Shown piece by piece: positions 1 through 12,310 of a stretch of 64,000 nucleotides of DNA (position 1 is its first letter; every line of letters starts with the position of its first letter). The DNA is taken from positions 1,833,001-1,897,000 of the forward strand of contig JAGFBZ010000178.1 of the NCBI GenBank assembly GCA_018398805.1, read 5' to 3'. The notes under the pieces are model-generated. The model saw only the letters and a list, made by a program, of their open reading frames with translations. It was not told the DNA's origin and searched no databases. The stretch is from Hirundichthys speculiger. Taxonomy: Eukaryota; Chordata; Actinopteri; Beloniformes; Exocoetidae. The translations under genes and the position numbers were made by a program.

Positions 1-1141
1 ATTAGCTTGCCTTGAGCACAATCTGACATCTTCTTTAGAAGTGACAGCTGCAATGAAAGACATTTTCAGCGACAGGACAAGAACACAGTGAGGAGAAAAA
101 AATCAAAAATACAGTAAACTCATGGCCCCAAACTAGCATGTCCTGCAGTTCAGTGTATATTGAATACCAATAGCAGGCTTTCTAGACCAGGCACAGCACT
201 CATTTCCAATGCACACACTGTAGCTCAGTCAGAAAGGCCCCAGCAGATGAAAAGGGATCGCTCGCCTGGCTCAGAATATTAGCTAATGCCACATTTGCAA
301 GTCTTCAAGAGCACAGAGGGACTGGGTGGGGCTGAGATGGGCAATAAGAGGCAGATGAGGGCGATAGGAGAGGATGAAGAAAAGGACTGATGAGAGGAGA
401 TGAAGATGAAGATAGAAATGAAGTGAGAGAGGGAGAAGGGGAACATAAGAAAAAGAAAAAAAAACCAGCTCGCTTCTGGATCGCTGAAAAAAAAAAAAGA
501 TTATTTCTCGCAATAAAATGCTGTGAATGGCTTTGTAGTGCGCAAGTGATGGAAGTGATGCCTGGATGGGGATTATGGTCTTTTCATCATAAAGCCCCAT
601 CTGGTATACTAGCAGGACCGCGTCTGTCCGGGCCTCTCGCCCTTTAAAGTGCTGGCTTGGGTTACACATCAATCCAGTCCTGTTGCAGCTGTGCCGGCGA
701 AAAACACAGCCATTCAATTCTGCACGTACGAGCGGCGCACACGCTAATGTGCACACACAAAGAAAATGCTCATCAACTGCAACAGTGCGAACAAATGCAA
801 ATAGACAGACGGGTGAACGGGGAGGCGGACGGACGCACGGGCGCAGATAAACCCCACGCACATGCCCCCATGTGCACGAGTCCCCACGGAAACGATCCCT
901 GAAACGCCAAAAGGGCATCTGTGTTCGCAGGATTCCTGCTGCGTCAGGCTCGATCCGGAGCGGCGGACACCTCCTCTTCTGGAACTGGAACGCTGGTCCA
1001 GTCGGGCAGATGTTGCAGCTCCCTTCACGTGCTCGTGCATTCCTACTTTCTCCCATCCTGCGCTAACTGGCGGCACTAAACTGGTTGTGACGTCCTTCAA
1101 CTGTGTCTTCAGAGATGCGTCAAGGCCGCGCTAGCAGGCGC
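1..1141. other. Unassigned DNA, no gene recognised
   Basis: No coding exon, RNA or known repeat is recognised here. About 310-480 is purine-rich (GA/GGA-rich with A runs) on the plus strand, which keeps a 257-codon frame open on the minus strand. That frame is low in complexity and rich in Phe, Leu and Ser, so I do not call it a gene. Confidence 0.5.
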
Positions 1142-1144
1142 AAC

Positions 1145-1168
1145 CCCCCCCCCCCCCCGTCCCCCCCT
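1145..1168. repeat. Poly-C tract
   Basis: A run of C interrupted by a single GT. It lies just before the truncated start of the next repeat, so it may mark a rearrangement or assembly joint. Confidence 0.8.
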
Positions 1169-1181
1169 GCATTCGCGCGTA

Positions 1182-1545
1182 CAATACAACCTGTGTGATG
1201 TTATAAGTTCCTGCAGTACCAGAATAAAGTGCCTGTTCCATGCAGAGAAAACTGGACTTTTTCTTGTGTTGTTGTTAGCATGTTAGCCGCTAATTATGAG
1301 CCAAAAATATCACAATACCAGCGGTTTCTTTACTACAGGTTCAGAGACCAGAGGCTGTGAAGGTAACAGAAAGACCACAGTTGAACCTTTGTCTTGTTTC
1401 GCTGCAGTGCCTCGCTACTTTTTTGGGGTTTTTAAACATATTTTAAACACATCAGTGAGGCTCGGGGGGCTCCAGCTGCCAGTTCACGAATTTTGATTTT
1501 CGCAGGGGGGCGCCGGTCCCCATTAACCGCGAAAAAGAAGGGATC
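1182..1545 (+). mobile_element. Tigger-like MITE, 5'-truncated copy
   Basis: The sequence matches the copies at 9869-10578, 21955-22483 and 47410-47879: a shared core with TTAGCCGCTAATTA, AATACCAGCGGTTT and CCAGAGGCTGTGAAGG. It ends in AAGGGATCACTG followed by TA, the usual Tc1/mariner-superfamily boundary. The other end is missing; homology starts near 1182, after the poly-C tract. No coding capacity is seen. The Tigger/pogo assignment is inferred from the CAGTGATCCCTT-type terminus and the TA duplication. It abuts a hAT fragment at exactly the same junction as the copy at 47.4 kb. Confidence 0.75.
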
Positions 1546-1910
1546 ACTGTATATCGATATTCATCTTACAATACATTTACATCATTTTCTGAAAGAATTT
1601 AAAGGGACAAAGTGATTTTGGTGACATCTTGTGAGTGTTCCAATGACTTTGTTTGAATTAATTGAACTGAAAGCATCAATTACACATTATATGGCTGACA
1701 GGCAGCTTGCAAATGAAAATGAATAAAAGATTTTTTGAGAAAAATAGTTTCATTTATTTAAACAGTGCAAATTGTTGCTTTCAAGCTTTTAAAGGTGGGA
1801 CACGGGGGTTTTGAAAGAAGCTTAGAATATCGATACCCACGGCTGAAAAAATCAATACTCAACAAAATATGGATATATATCGCAGAATTTGATAAATCGC
1901 TCAAGCTCTA
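1546..1910 (-). mobile_element. hAT-like element fragment (same family as 47067-48087)
   Basis: This is the reverse complement of the left part of the hAT element at 47067-48087, sharing segments such as GGTGACATCTTGTGAGTGTT and CTTTTAAAGGTGGGACACGG. It ends at about 1910 in a TAGAGCTTGAGCGAT-type terminus read on the minus strand. The other hAT end is absent, so the copy is truncated inside the MITE it carries. Confidence 0.75.
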
Positions 1911-4900
1911 GTCATGCAGTTATCTAGTTATCTCTGAGCTATCCAGGGATGCAACTGACAGAGATGAAAATCTATTTTCTGCCTCTTATTAAACCCTTAC
2001 ATGTGTTTTGGGAATCTGTGCACCGTATCCATTAAATATTCAAAATTCTAGAGTTTTTAAAAGCTTCCACAGCAGTGTAGAACTGGAAAAATAAGTAAAT
2101 CATTGAAGCTCAGTTGCAGCTTAATTCCAAACAATCAAAATCCATTATGGCGAGCTTCAACACCAGACCCTCCTTTTAATTCTCTAAAGGAGATGCGATT
2201 CGGCTGATAGCTGGTGGCAGCTACTCCTTTCAGAAGCCACAAACCATATTAGAAGTAACACACGACTGCGGAGGACTCGATTTGGTTTTTCTACCTATGT
2301 CAGACTTTAATTCGCCCGGGGGGACGATTCCTCTTCATCTCTGGACCGTGTCGTCGTCACGTCTGGGCTCGTCGCTCCAAGAAAGACCCACCATCATTAT
2401 CTCATAATCTGCCTGTTCCTGCTCATTCCCAAACCAATCAGAGGTGAACAAAGAGGAGAATATTACATCTGGAGGAAGATAAATGAAGCTCAGTTTCACT
2501 TGAATTAAAACAAGCGTCCGATTCCTTTGAAAAGAGGAACGATAATAAGGGATTCAATTTGATTTGTTTGGCCGTAAAGATGGTTTAATCAGGTTTCACT
2601 TTCAGTGCTTTAAAATAATGAACAATAGAGGAAGGGAAACAGAGAAATTGAGATTGGGGAGGGAGGTCGATGTCGGAGCGCTCCTGAAATACGTTCTATT
2701 AACAAATTGCTGGGCCTCAGCTGTTTTCTAGCATTTCCGCCTCCAGGTACGTTCGTCTGCCTGCCCGTCTGTCTCCCGGTTCACTGCGAGGCTCCTCTCA
2801 ATGTCGGACTCTCAGTTATATCTGGACGGCCTCGAATGACAACGCTGCTGGCGAAAAAGAAGACGATGACGGACGAGAGGGGCGAATGAAAGAAGCCTAG
2901 ATCAGCGCCGCCGCGTTTTCCCCTCCCTCCCTGTCAGCCGGCCCGGACAGCCCCGAGGAGATCAAACCTGTTTGTAATGCCGCTCTTCCTCTTCATGTCT
3001 GTGTGTTTACAACCTGACCACATTTCTGCAGTAGCCCTGTCTGTGGTCTACGTCTGTCTCTATTAAATCAAATGTGGGAAGGTGGAGAAGAAATGGGACG
3101 CATTCATTGTCCTTGGCTGACAGCTTCTCTCGCGCGGTGCCATCTGTTTCCAGACTGCACTGACAAATGATGGGCAATTAATTTGTGTAAACCGCTCCCC
3201 CGTCTACGCATGGTCACAATAGACATTTCTAGCCTGAGGTTTGACTGAACAGCGAAGTGTCTGCCTGCACGACTGCCATCAGATGTGTTTTTTTTTCTTC
3301 TTCTTCTGCTTCACTCGTGGGAGGACGGCAGGCTAACTGGCAGGAATGACATTTTCCTCCCCAGCAGCCGTCCGGGGGCCTCGTTTCTCTTTCGTCCAGC
3401 CTCGGTTCCTTTTCAAACGCAGCAATTTGCGGAAGAGGGACCCCAGCTGTAGATCACAGGATCTGGATCTGAGGGGGCTGGTGGGCAGGGGAAACGACCT
3501 TTGGGGTGCAACACGGGAACTTCTTCAATGGAAACCGCATGGCTTTAAATGAGCGACGTCTGGGTGGTCCAGTCAAACTCAGGATGCCATTTACCGACAC
3601 ACATGTCTGATTCTAACGCCTTGCAACGTCTTTCTTGGGAATTTTCAAGTTGTCTCATTAGACTGCAAGATGCTTTTGACAAATTGTGAGGAAGTTGCTT
3701 CGGGTTTCCCAGGCGCCTTCGTGGCATCTCTGACATCCTAATCGAGGTCCTAATCCTAATCAAAAACAAAAGCCCAACAAACATTTATAACATCCATGCA
3801 AGAGCGTTTAATCTATACAAGTTGCCTTTACCGTTACTAGTCAACATATCGCTGCTAATGTTGCCGCAGACCTCAAGGTCAGAAGTAAACAAGATGCATA
3901 AGAGCTCACCACATCTGATCTCAGAAACCAAGATGTTTCTAATCTGCACCACAAAAGCAGAAATTATCTCACTTCAATCGTTTCCAGCCTAAAAGCCCTC
4001 TCATCCTGCAACGGCCTTTGCGTCAGTGTCCGGAAACCCTCCAGAACTCTTTTGGTGTGTAATTTCAGAGAAGCTGGAAAATCCCTTTCCTCCAACGCAG
4101 AGGTGAATAAGCAACTGGGTTTGATGGTTTCACATGTAAATCAGCATCTCTTGAGCAAAACATCATCCACACCCATCGAGAAAGCTGCGACAGGGAAAGC
4201 TCGGGCTGGCTGACGTGATACACGAATGCAAGAAAGTGCAAACAGCAGTCCTTCAGAACAAATTTGTTGGGTCCTTATGGGAGATGGCTCTCAGGTTATG
4301 GGTCTCAGTTATTTCCAATTTAGCAATGACAAGTTGGACTTGGATTTCCATCCCAATGGACGTAATAGTTCACAAATCAGCTTGCAGCCAAACATACTGA
4401 CCATATAGATCATATAGATTATTTTATTTAAGCAAATAACAGTCACCAGACTGGACTGAACAACTATTATTCATCTGGAGGGTTAGCAAAAATTCTACAT
4501 CTCATATTAAGGTTGAAATAGCAGCTGACTTTAAAACTCCAAAATTCATAGTTTGGTAACAGAAGCTGTTATCGTTCCGTATGTACCTCAAAGCTGTCTA
4601 GTCTACTGCTTTGTCAAATTCAAATCAGTCTGCGAGGCCCGAAATACTTTTCCAAAGTAAGCTAAACCAACAGCCGCTGATCTGAAGTAGACCTTAATAC
4701 CGTGAACTAATTGTAAGACAACGACGTAGTGAATATTTTGCAATGAAAGACTTTTAAGAGCCATCACTGGGAGAAACATCCAACAAAACGAATGTTTCAA
4801 AGAGACAAACAGGCTGGTGGTATCCAGCCAGGAGCTAATAAAGGTAGTTTTACCATGCTGACAACCTTCATTTGATTCTCAAGTTTGAAGAGTCAGACAC

Positions 4901-7900
4901 AGCCACAACTGGGGGTCGGTCTGTCAATGGGTGTCCCACAGAGAACCCTCGATGGAGGGACTGGAGCTGCGAGAGGGAGCGAATAACGGGAGAGCAGAGG
5001 GTTGGTGCTCAGTACATACCCCTCATAAGCTTTAATGGACAGGCCATTTCAAAGGAAACATAATGGTAATTGTGTGGTAGCTTGAAATAAAACAATGGTG
5101 TCTGTAATGGCTAAATGGAAATGCTTGGTTTAAAATAACGAAAAGAAAAGATTAAACGCGCCACCCCGCCCCACCAACCCCACCAACCCCACATCTTTCT
5201 TAGAGCTACAAACAAACCCAGCTTCTCCTTTGGTCAGCCAGATACAAAATGAATAGGCAAATCCACCCCGCAGTTTGAAATAAAAGGCCTGAATCAAACT
5301 AACACCAGGAGAGTTTTTCGCTCACGTTGCTTCCTGCAGCTTCTCCATATTAGCCTCCTCTTCTCTTGGTCCACATCCCGCAGTGAAATTAATACAAAAT
5401 TGCATTTTAGTTAATGCTACTTGACATTTCCTCGCTTTTCGGCAGATTTGCTTGCTTTTTCCCCCCTGTAGTTTTTGCACCTGTGCGCAATTGTAAAAAC
5501 CACCTGCTGGAGTTATTTACCAAATTTCCTGAGTGTGACTGGAGCAATCCAAAGCTGCGTCCATCATCCAGAGCCATCATATGGTTTATTTATAACAGGA
5601 CATTTTAGCAACTGCATTGCAACAATTTCAACACATGATGCATTAAAACTTTGCTTTAATAAACCGTACAACAGCAAGAGCGCTAACAGCATCAGACAGG
5701 ATAGAGACCCCCTACCTGGCAGCCCCTGTTTCCACGACCCCCACTGTTTGTGTATTGTCGAACCATGGCAGCCCATTGACAGCCTCCCCCGGATTGCCAA
5801 TTTCCCGTTGGTGGTCCAGGGCTTCGCCTATCCTCTCTCGGCATTGTGCAACTGGAATAGGTGCGTCCTCCCCTGTTCACGCTGCGGTTGCAGCTCCACG
5901 ATCTGATTGGACGGCGCCGAGCGAGTCCTCATCAGCAGAACATCCCTGTCGTCATGACAACTTGCCAATATCCCAACAGGGGTGTGTGTATGTGGAGGGG
6001 AGGGGTGGTGGGTCACGTTTGCTCCCTTGCATGCGACTGGCAAAAGACGATGTTTGATTTTACATCATCGTTACTTCATCGCTTGGCTCCCCCCCTTTTC
6101 TTGGACCTAGCGCGCTAGGCTAATCTGCACAGCCTGCGATCTCTGAGCATGGACGGCCCATTCTACCTCGATGTGCAAGTCTGCAGACAGCTGCCCCGTC
6201 AGGGTTTCTCAGAGCAGAGTCTCGCACCGCAGGATGCCAAATCAGCTTAAAACGATAACCATATTAACTCTTCCGCCACATGACATTCGGAGAGCCGATA
6301 GCATATTCAACAACCAGAGTTATTGTCACTCTGAAGCCAGACGCATGTTAACATTTCTTCCCTCTCCTCTTCCCAGGAAACTGCAGATTGTCCAGGTTTG
6401 GCTGAGACCCCAGTAACATGAGGGAAACGTTTTAGAAAGACATTACACTTTCAGCTCCCAGCTAGCGTTCCTGATTGCATCCCAACGGTTTTCCCTTCCC
6501 ATGAAAATTTAAGGACAGTTTATGCTCGACAAAAAAAAAAAAAAAAAAAGACTATTGAACTAGTTTATCACTCTGCTAGTTCAGCACCGTTCAGTTCATA
6601 AAAAGGAAACCAAATCCCTCAGAAGGAGACTGGAGCACCGCAAAAAAAAAAAGGATAACAAAAGACAGAAAAAAAAGGAGCAAGCGGGGAGAAGAGGGGG
6701 AAAGTGAGAGGAAAGTAAAATCAAGGCATTATCCTGTTGTCAGCCACGCCATCCACGGCTCAAACAGCTGAATGTTTGGCGGATGAGACACCCGCTGTGC
6801 TGCTAGCCTGCTAGCTCACGATTAGCACAGACCGCACCACTGGTTCCCAGAGTTTTCTGTCAGTTACCTCCTGCCGAGATGGAGATGATGACCTTGGCCG
6901 CTGCTGGAGCTCTCTCCCCTGCTAGGGCTGAATGGCAGATCCAGATCGGAGGATCCGAGCCTTTGACTGCTAATCCCCAAAACATTGCACACCACCCGGC
7001 ACCCTACCTGGCCTTGTAGCCAGAGGAGGCTTGGTGGTGGCTATTGAAAGCAGGTGATGAATGGGGCATAGCTGCTGGAAGCCAGGCTCCCTGGGTAGCA
7101 GGGGGAGTTTAGCGGGCCTACAAAGCTGCTTCTAACAGTCCAGTGGGGTTTTAAAGAGTTTTTTTGTAGATTTCAGACACCCCCGCCCCCATCTTAGTCC
7201 GAGATGAGTGGACCTCATTTTCCAAAAATAGCCAAATGTAAGAAGTTTTGAGTGTTAACAAAAATGTAAGCAGTACCTCTCACAACTTTTAGGCTAGGAC
7301 AGACAACATCTGCATAACACTGACTTAAGAGTAGCAAGAATACAACAACACAAAACCTGACAACTGCAAAGAAAAACAAAACCCTGCTAACCAGGAGAGA
7401 TGAGGTACATTGATTGACAGATCTTGTCCAGCCACCGCCCGGGATGAGCTAGAGCTAGGATGTAAAGTCAGCGCAGTGATAGTGTCATGTCCAAGTCCCT
7501 GACAGAGCGTTGCGACACCTTCGACGATTGCCGCCTAATGACATTTACAAAAAAAAAAAGTTATTACTTTCCAGTGACATCTGTTCTGAATTATTCCCCG
7601 GGATGAGCCGAGGAAAGCTTGTTATTGTATGGAATTCACTATGACAGACCAGAGACGCCAATACAATAACAGTTCTCACGGACGGCGATGGCGCTACCAC
7701 TCGATTCTGGCCAATTCAGATTGTCGTTCCGGCGACATGGAATTCCAAATTGTTCCAAAATGCATTTCAAATACGGCTTAAAAAGATGAAAAAAAAAAAC
7801 GAGTACATTGGTGCTAGAGTGAAAAAAAAAAAAAAAAGAAAACACAAACCTTCCCATTGTAACGTCAGCAGCATGTTCAGCAAAGACTGCTGGATGCCAG

Positions 7901-9731
7901 ACTCTTAAGGGGACCGGAGCTGAATTCAATGCCTCTTGTCAGGGGATGCTGATGTGATTATCGCCCCCTGCTAGGGCAGGGATAGTGAAGTTGTCTGTCG
8001 CTGGCACAGACTCCCAAAAACAGCACTGCGGGATGCCCTTCTCCCCGTCCCCGCTCCAGGAACATCGCTCCGGACACAACGGGGGGTGGAAAGCATCCAC
8101 CGCGTTCACCAAAGGGCGTTTATGTGGCTGCATGTGTGCATCCGCGCATGTGTGAATGGTAGATGTTTTCTGCAGTTCCACTTCGCCGTTACCGGTGGTG
8201 CTGAGCAGCAAATGGGAACTTTGAGACGAGACCCCGTCACTGATGTAAGAACTTGTGTTCAGGGTCGGGGTACCCCTGACTGGACACTACTGGGCTTATT
8301 ACTATTTAATGCGTCTGCCTCGGTGTGTAAGCCAATTTTAGGACAGTCCCTGGTGAGTTTATATATTTGTGTTTTCCAGAGAGTGAATAAAAATCATTGT
8401 TTGGTCCGCCTGAGGATTATTACCCTCCCCCTTCCCTCCACTGAGGAGCCCATTGCTGCTGGCTGATATTGACAGACCCACTGCTGCCTATTGATCTATG
8501 AATTTGTACAATATGATAATAACAATATGTCTTTTTTAGTTGTGGGATTGTGATGTGTCTCTCTTGCATTTCATCCGTTATTTGTCTTTTTCGATTGTTC
8601 TGCAAAAGCAGTTAAACACAAAATTCATTTAAACAGCAGCGGAGGTATGAAAACCTCCATTAGGATCCTTTTTTTTTTAAATTATGATTTATATAAATGT
8701 TCTATTTTTGGCTTGAGGCCATACAAAATTTAAAACTGACTCAGAAATGATGAGTGCAAAATGTAAACCACACATAAATTAAAGAGGAGTAATAATGGCC
8801 TCAGGATAATGAAATTATCTCCAGAGGACATGTTTATGCATGCTGATGGGAAGGCTGGTACCACGGCTGGCATTAAAAGACAAAATCCTGCTGCACGTAT
8901 GTGTCACGGTGACTTACAGAGCATATTTGAGGGGTGATGAGAGCGTATAGGCGTTAACCACATAGGAACATGATCAGAAGAGCACTGCTTTTTTGACTCA
9001 TCAAGGCATTTCAGTAGATTTCCCAACATTGTACCACCCAACACCCCTTTGCTTTCTGTGCTGTCCCCCTGGAGGCAAAGTGGGTAAAATAAGACTTCAA
9101 AGCAACTCCAAAATAGTCTTGACACAAACTCATTTCCTCATGTTACATGATGGGGCTGGCAGGCTCGCTAGACTGCTCTGACTCTGGTATGTCTCAGCCT
9201 CCCGCGCCGCGCTACTTCATAACAAGCGGCTGTGATGGGATGCCATTTTTGACAGGGCGATTATGGACAGTCTGACAGACTTAAAAGGAACCACAGTTTA
9301 CAAGGGCCCAGGGATGGGTCATGCTGCGCTTAGATGAGATGAGGAAATGGGAGCTCATTTAGGGGACGCTATTATCAGTGAACGACCACAAATGACTGCA
9401 GGTTTGAACTATATTAAGACCAAGCAGCCCCGGCTCGTATCCTGCATATCCACACGTTAAGAGTGTCTTTAAACTAGACATGAAGTCTTCTATTTATTTA
9501 TTGCATTAAGTTACCCACACAAGCCACAAACGCGCTTGCAAAGTGTGAAGGCACAACTGCCGATATCTGGACCGCTAAACATTACGACTGAAGTTTGAGC
9601 CAGAATACACTGAGGGGAAATGTTGGTTGGTTTTTCCGAATCCGCAAAGCACGACAGGCCTCTCCAGGAGTCTGGTGACAGTAAAGAGCTGCTCTAGCTT
9701 TCCATGGCCAAGAGTGAAACCAAATTGAGAC
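1911..9731. other. 7.8 kb of unassigned DNA
   Basis: No coding exon or RNA is recognised. It contains short A/T homopolymers (6531-6549, 7822-7836, 8671-8679), a C-rich CCACCAACCCC patch at 5161-5193, and two AT-rich complex blocks (5015-5110 and 8680-8870) whose texture resembles vertebrate conserved non-coding DNA. That resemblance is only an impression and would need a cross-species alignment. The open frames in this stretch are short and not protein-like. Confidence 0.4.
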
Positions 9732-9868
9732 TATGAGACAGATCCTCTTCTCTAACACCCCTGGAAAGACTTGAGGAGTAGGATCCACATGACACTTGAC
9801 CACGGCAGAACAAAAACTTGCACAGTAAAGTTAATCACTTGCAGTCCAGCAACCCGAACAACGACCTA
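9732..9868 (+). repeat. Left copy of a ~137-bp direct duplication
   Basis: It begins TATGAGACAGATCCTC and ends with the TA adjoining the MITE at 9869. The same sequence returns directly after the MITE, from 10579, beginning TATCAGACAGATCCTC. Both edges coincide with the MITE boundaries, so this looks like a very long target duplication. Confidence 0.85.
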
Positions 9869-10578
9869 CAGTGATCTCTTAATTTTCGCCGTTAATGGGG
9901 ACCGGCACCCCCCCTGCGAAGATCAAAATCCGCGAACAGGAGCCGGAGCCCCCCGAGCCTAAATAATGTGTTTAAAATATGTTTAAAAACGGTAAAAAAG
10001 TAGCGAGACACTGCAGCGATACAAGACAAAGGCTCAACTGTGGTCTTTCTATTACCTTCAATTCAATTCATTTCAATTCAATTTTATTCGTATAGCGTCT
10101 GTTACAATGACAATTGTCTCAGAGACCCAGAGCATGACCCCCGAGCAAATATCATTAACTAAGATTATAATATTAAATCCAATCAATGATAATGGCAGGT
10201 AAAAAACTCCCACATAGGGAGAAAAAACCTTTAAGCCAAACAGTGGCAAGGAAAAACTCCGCTTTAAGAGGAAGAAATCACCTTCACAGCCTCTGGTCTC
10301 TGAACCGTAGTAAAGAAACTGCTGGTATTTTGCTATTTTTGGCTCGTAATTAGCGGCTAACACGCTAACAACAACAAAAGAAAAAGTCCGTTTTTTTCTG
10401 CATTTTTTTCTGTCCCACGTCACACACTACATTACCCATAAGGCCACCTTCTTAAAGGGGCCAGGCAACATTTCTTCGCTGTGAGAGAACGCGCACAACA
10501 TCCTGTGATGTTTCCGCGATTTAAAAATAAATAACTAAAACAGCGGAACATAAAGCACAAATTGGCAAGAGATCACTG
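9869..10578 (-). mobile_element. Tigger-like MITE, both ends present
   Basis: Inverted termini CAGTGATCTCTT (left) and AAGAGATCACTG (right), each flanked by TA (9867-9868 and 10579-10580). The interior matches the 1.2, 22 and 47 kb copies in inverse orientation. It carries a 219-bp retroposon insertion (10061-10279), leaving about 490 bp of MITE proper. No transposase coding is seen, so it would be non-autonomous. Confidence 0.85.
10061..10279 (-). mobile_element. 5'-truncated retroposon with (AATTG)n tail
   Basis: Read on the minus strand it runs from a CTTAAAGCGGAGTTTTTCC-type segment to an AATAAAATTGAATTGAA tail, a very common fish LINE/SINE 3' end. Matching ACCTTCA copies flank it (10054-10060 and 10280-10286). 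Removing the insert restores the MITE sequence seen in other copies, proving insertion into the MITE. Confidence 0.8.
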
Positions 10579-10720
10579 TATCAGACAGATCCTCTTCTCC
10601 ATCACCCCTGGAAAGACCTGGGGAGTAGGATCCACATGACATTTGACCACGGCAGAACAAAAACAGTCACATTTGCACAGTAAAGTTAATCACTCACGGT
10701 CCAGCAACCGACTGCCACAC
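10579..10720 (+). repeat. Right copy of the ~137-bp direct duplication
   Basis: Homologous to 9732-9868, with a small insertion (about 8 bp near 10665) and a less certain end around 10713-10722. It starts exactly at the TA that borders the MITE. Confidence 0.8.
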
Positions 10721-12310
10721 CATGTTGAAAGATTGCTCCGCGCTACGCCAAACTAGTCCTTTTGTGTCACTGTTGCCACACTGCGTCTGTGGCAAAAGTG
10801 AGACAATGCCAAAGATACACAAAATCGCAATTTCTCAAACAACAGTTTCGACGGTTTAGCTGGAATTATTTAGATGGTTTAGCTCGGTTAATTCCACCAC
10901 CATCTCCATCAAAATTCCTCCCTTTATTGTCTCGACACTGAGACTGTTGTCTACTGCAGGTAGCTCGCAATAACTCGCAAGTGCTTCACACAACCAGACT
11001 TGTAAAAAAAAAAGGCATTTCTCACGAGGCCCTGCTAATAAATGGATAGTTTCCTGCAAGCTCGATAGATTCTGAAGTCAGTAAACATCTGCTTCACATC
11101 GGAATAATCTCACGATTAAAATATGATCACAACAACAAACCTAAAAGGCAGCGAGTCAATGGACGCAAGGTTAATGCTTCCAGTCCGATGCTGAGCCGCC
11201 TCGGACTACTGGCTTTAAATCACCAGTTAGGGGAAAAAAAAAGGATTAACACGCTCTCATAGCTCGATCATTTTTATGCACTGGTGTTGCCTCTGTGTGT
11301 GGACACAGCCTAAGATGTTGCACAGATCCACACAGCCCTGAAGTTCACTTGGCTGAAATTCAAGAATCTGACACACTTATTACTAAGAAATTATAAACTG
11401 CCTTCAGATCTGAAGCGTAATTTGGAAAGCAATCCCCCCTCCCCCCTTTGGACCTCCTTCCATCAAAGGGACTTCTTTATTTGAAAGTTTTCTAGATGTG
11501 TTTTTCATAATTTTACTCCCTCCAACCAAGTTTGTGCTGCCGGAGCTGGATTACAGAGAGAGAAAGAGCGATAAAATGTCTCCCGTCAGACAAGTGCCGT
11601 ATAACGAATGGAGGAGAGATGAAGCTTAGAACAGAAAGGCCGCAACAGTATTTGAACAACACGTCTCCATTTTTTCCTAAAGGCTCCTTTGGGTGTGATG
11701 TGGATCTGGAGCGATCAGTCGATGCATTTATTTCAGGGTGTGTGGTATCGCATCGTCGACATGTGATACCTCACAGGCAGATTGGATTTTAAAACAGTTC
11801 CTCCATAAAAAGAATCAATTAACCCCCAAACAATGTACCTATTTTCTCCTTCGTATGATAAAGACTCATCTACATGCGATAGCTGAATCACAGGGCGAAA
11901 TGAGGAGAGATTATTAATCAAGATTAGGTGATTAGATAAGTATGTAACGTAGCTCATAAAACTGAAGTATGAATAAATCTGGAAAAGTTCATGAGTTTAT
12001 AATTGGAACAAGCATTTGGCTTCGACGATGAGCTGAAAGTCTCTCTCACACACACACACACACACACGTCCAGATTTAACACAGTTTCTTTGCTCCAGAG
12101 CTTCAGCAGAAGCTCACAACAAATATTCGTAGCTCCTTTTTTTACCTTTTTTCAAGCGCAACAATTCCCCCATATAGCGATTAACACCATAAATATTAGT
12201 CGTACATACAAGCACTGACAATATGGGACCACTAAAAAAGTACCACATCTTCCTTTACTTTGTGATGCACACAAAAATAAATAATAATGGTATAAAGATT
12301 ACATGCAATA
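10721..12310. other. Unassigned DNA with a (CA)n microsatellite
   Basis: No gene recognised. A short (CA)n run lies at 12047-12067. The remaining sequence is complex and moderately AT-rich. Confidence 0.5.

Noticed and set aside
283..1056. 257-codon open frame on the minus strand
   Set aside because: Kept open by a purine-rich tract; biased Phe/Leu/Ser content, no motif and no splice context.
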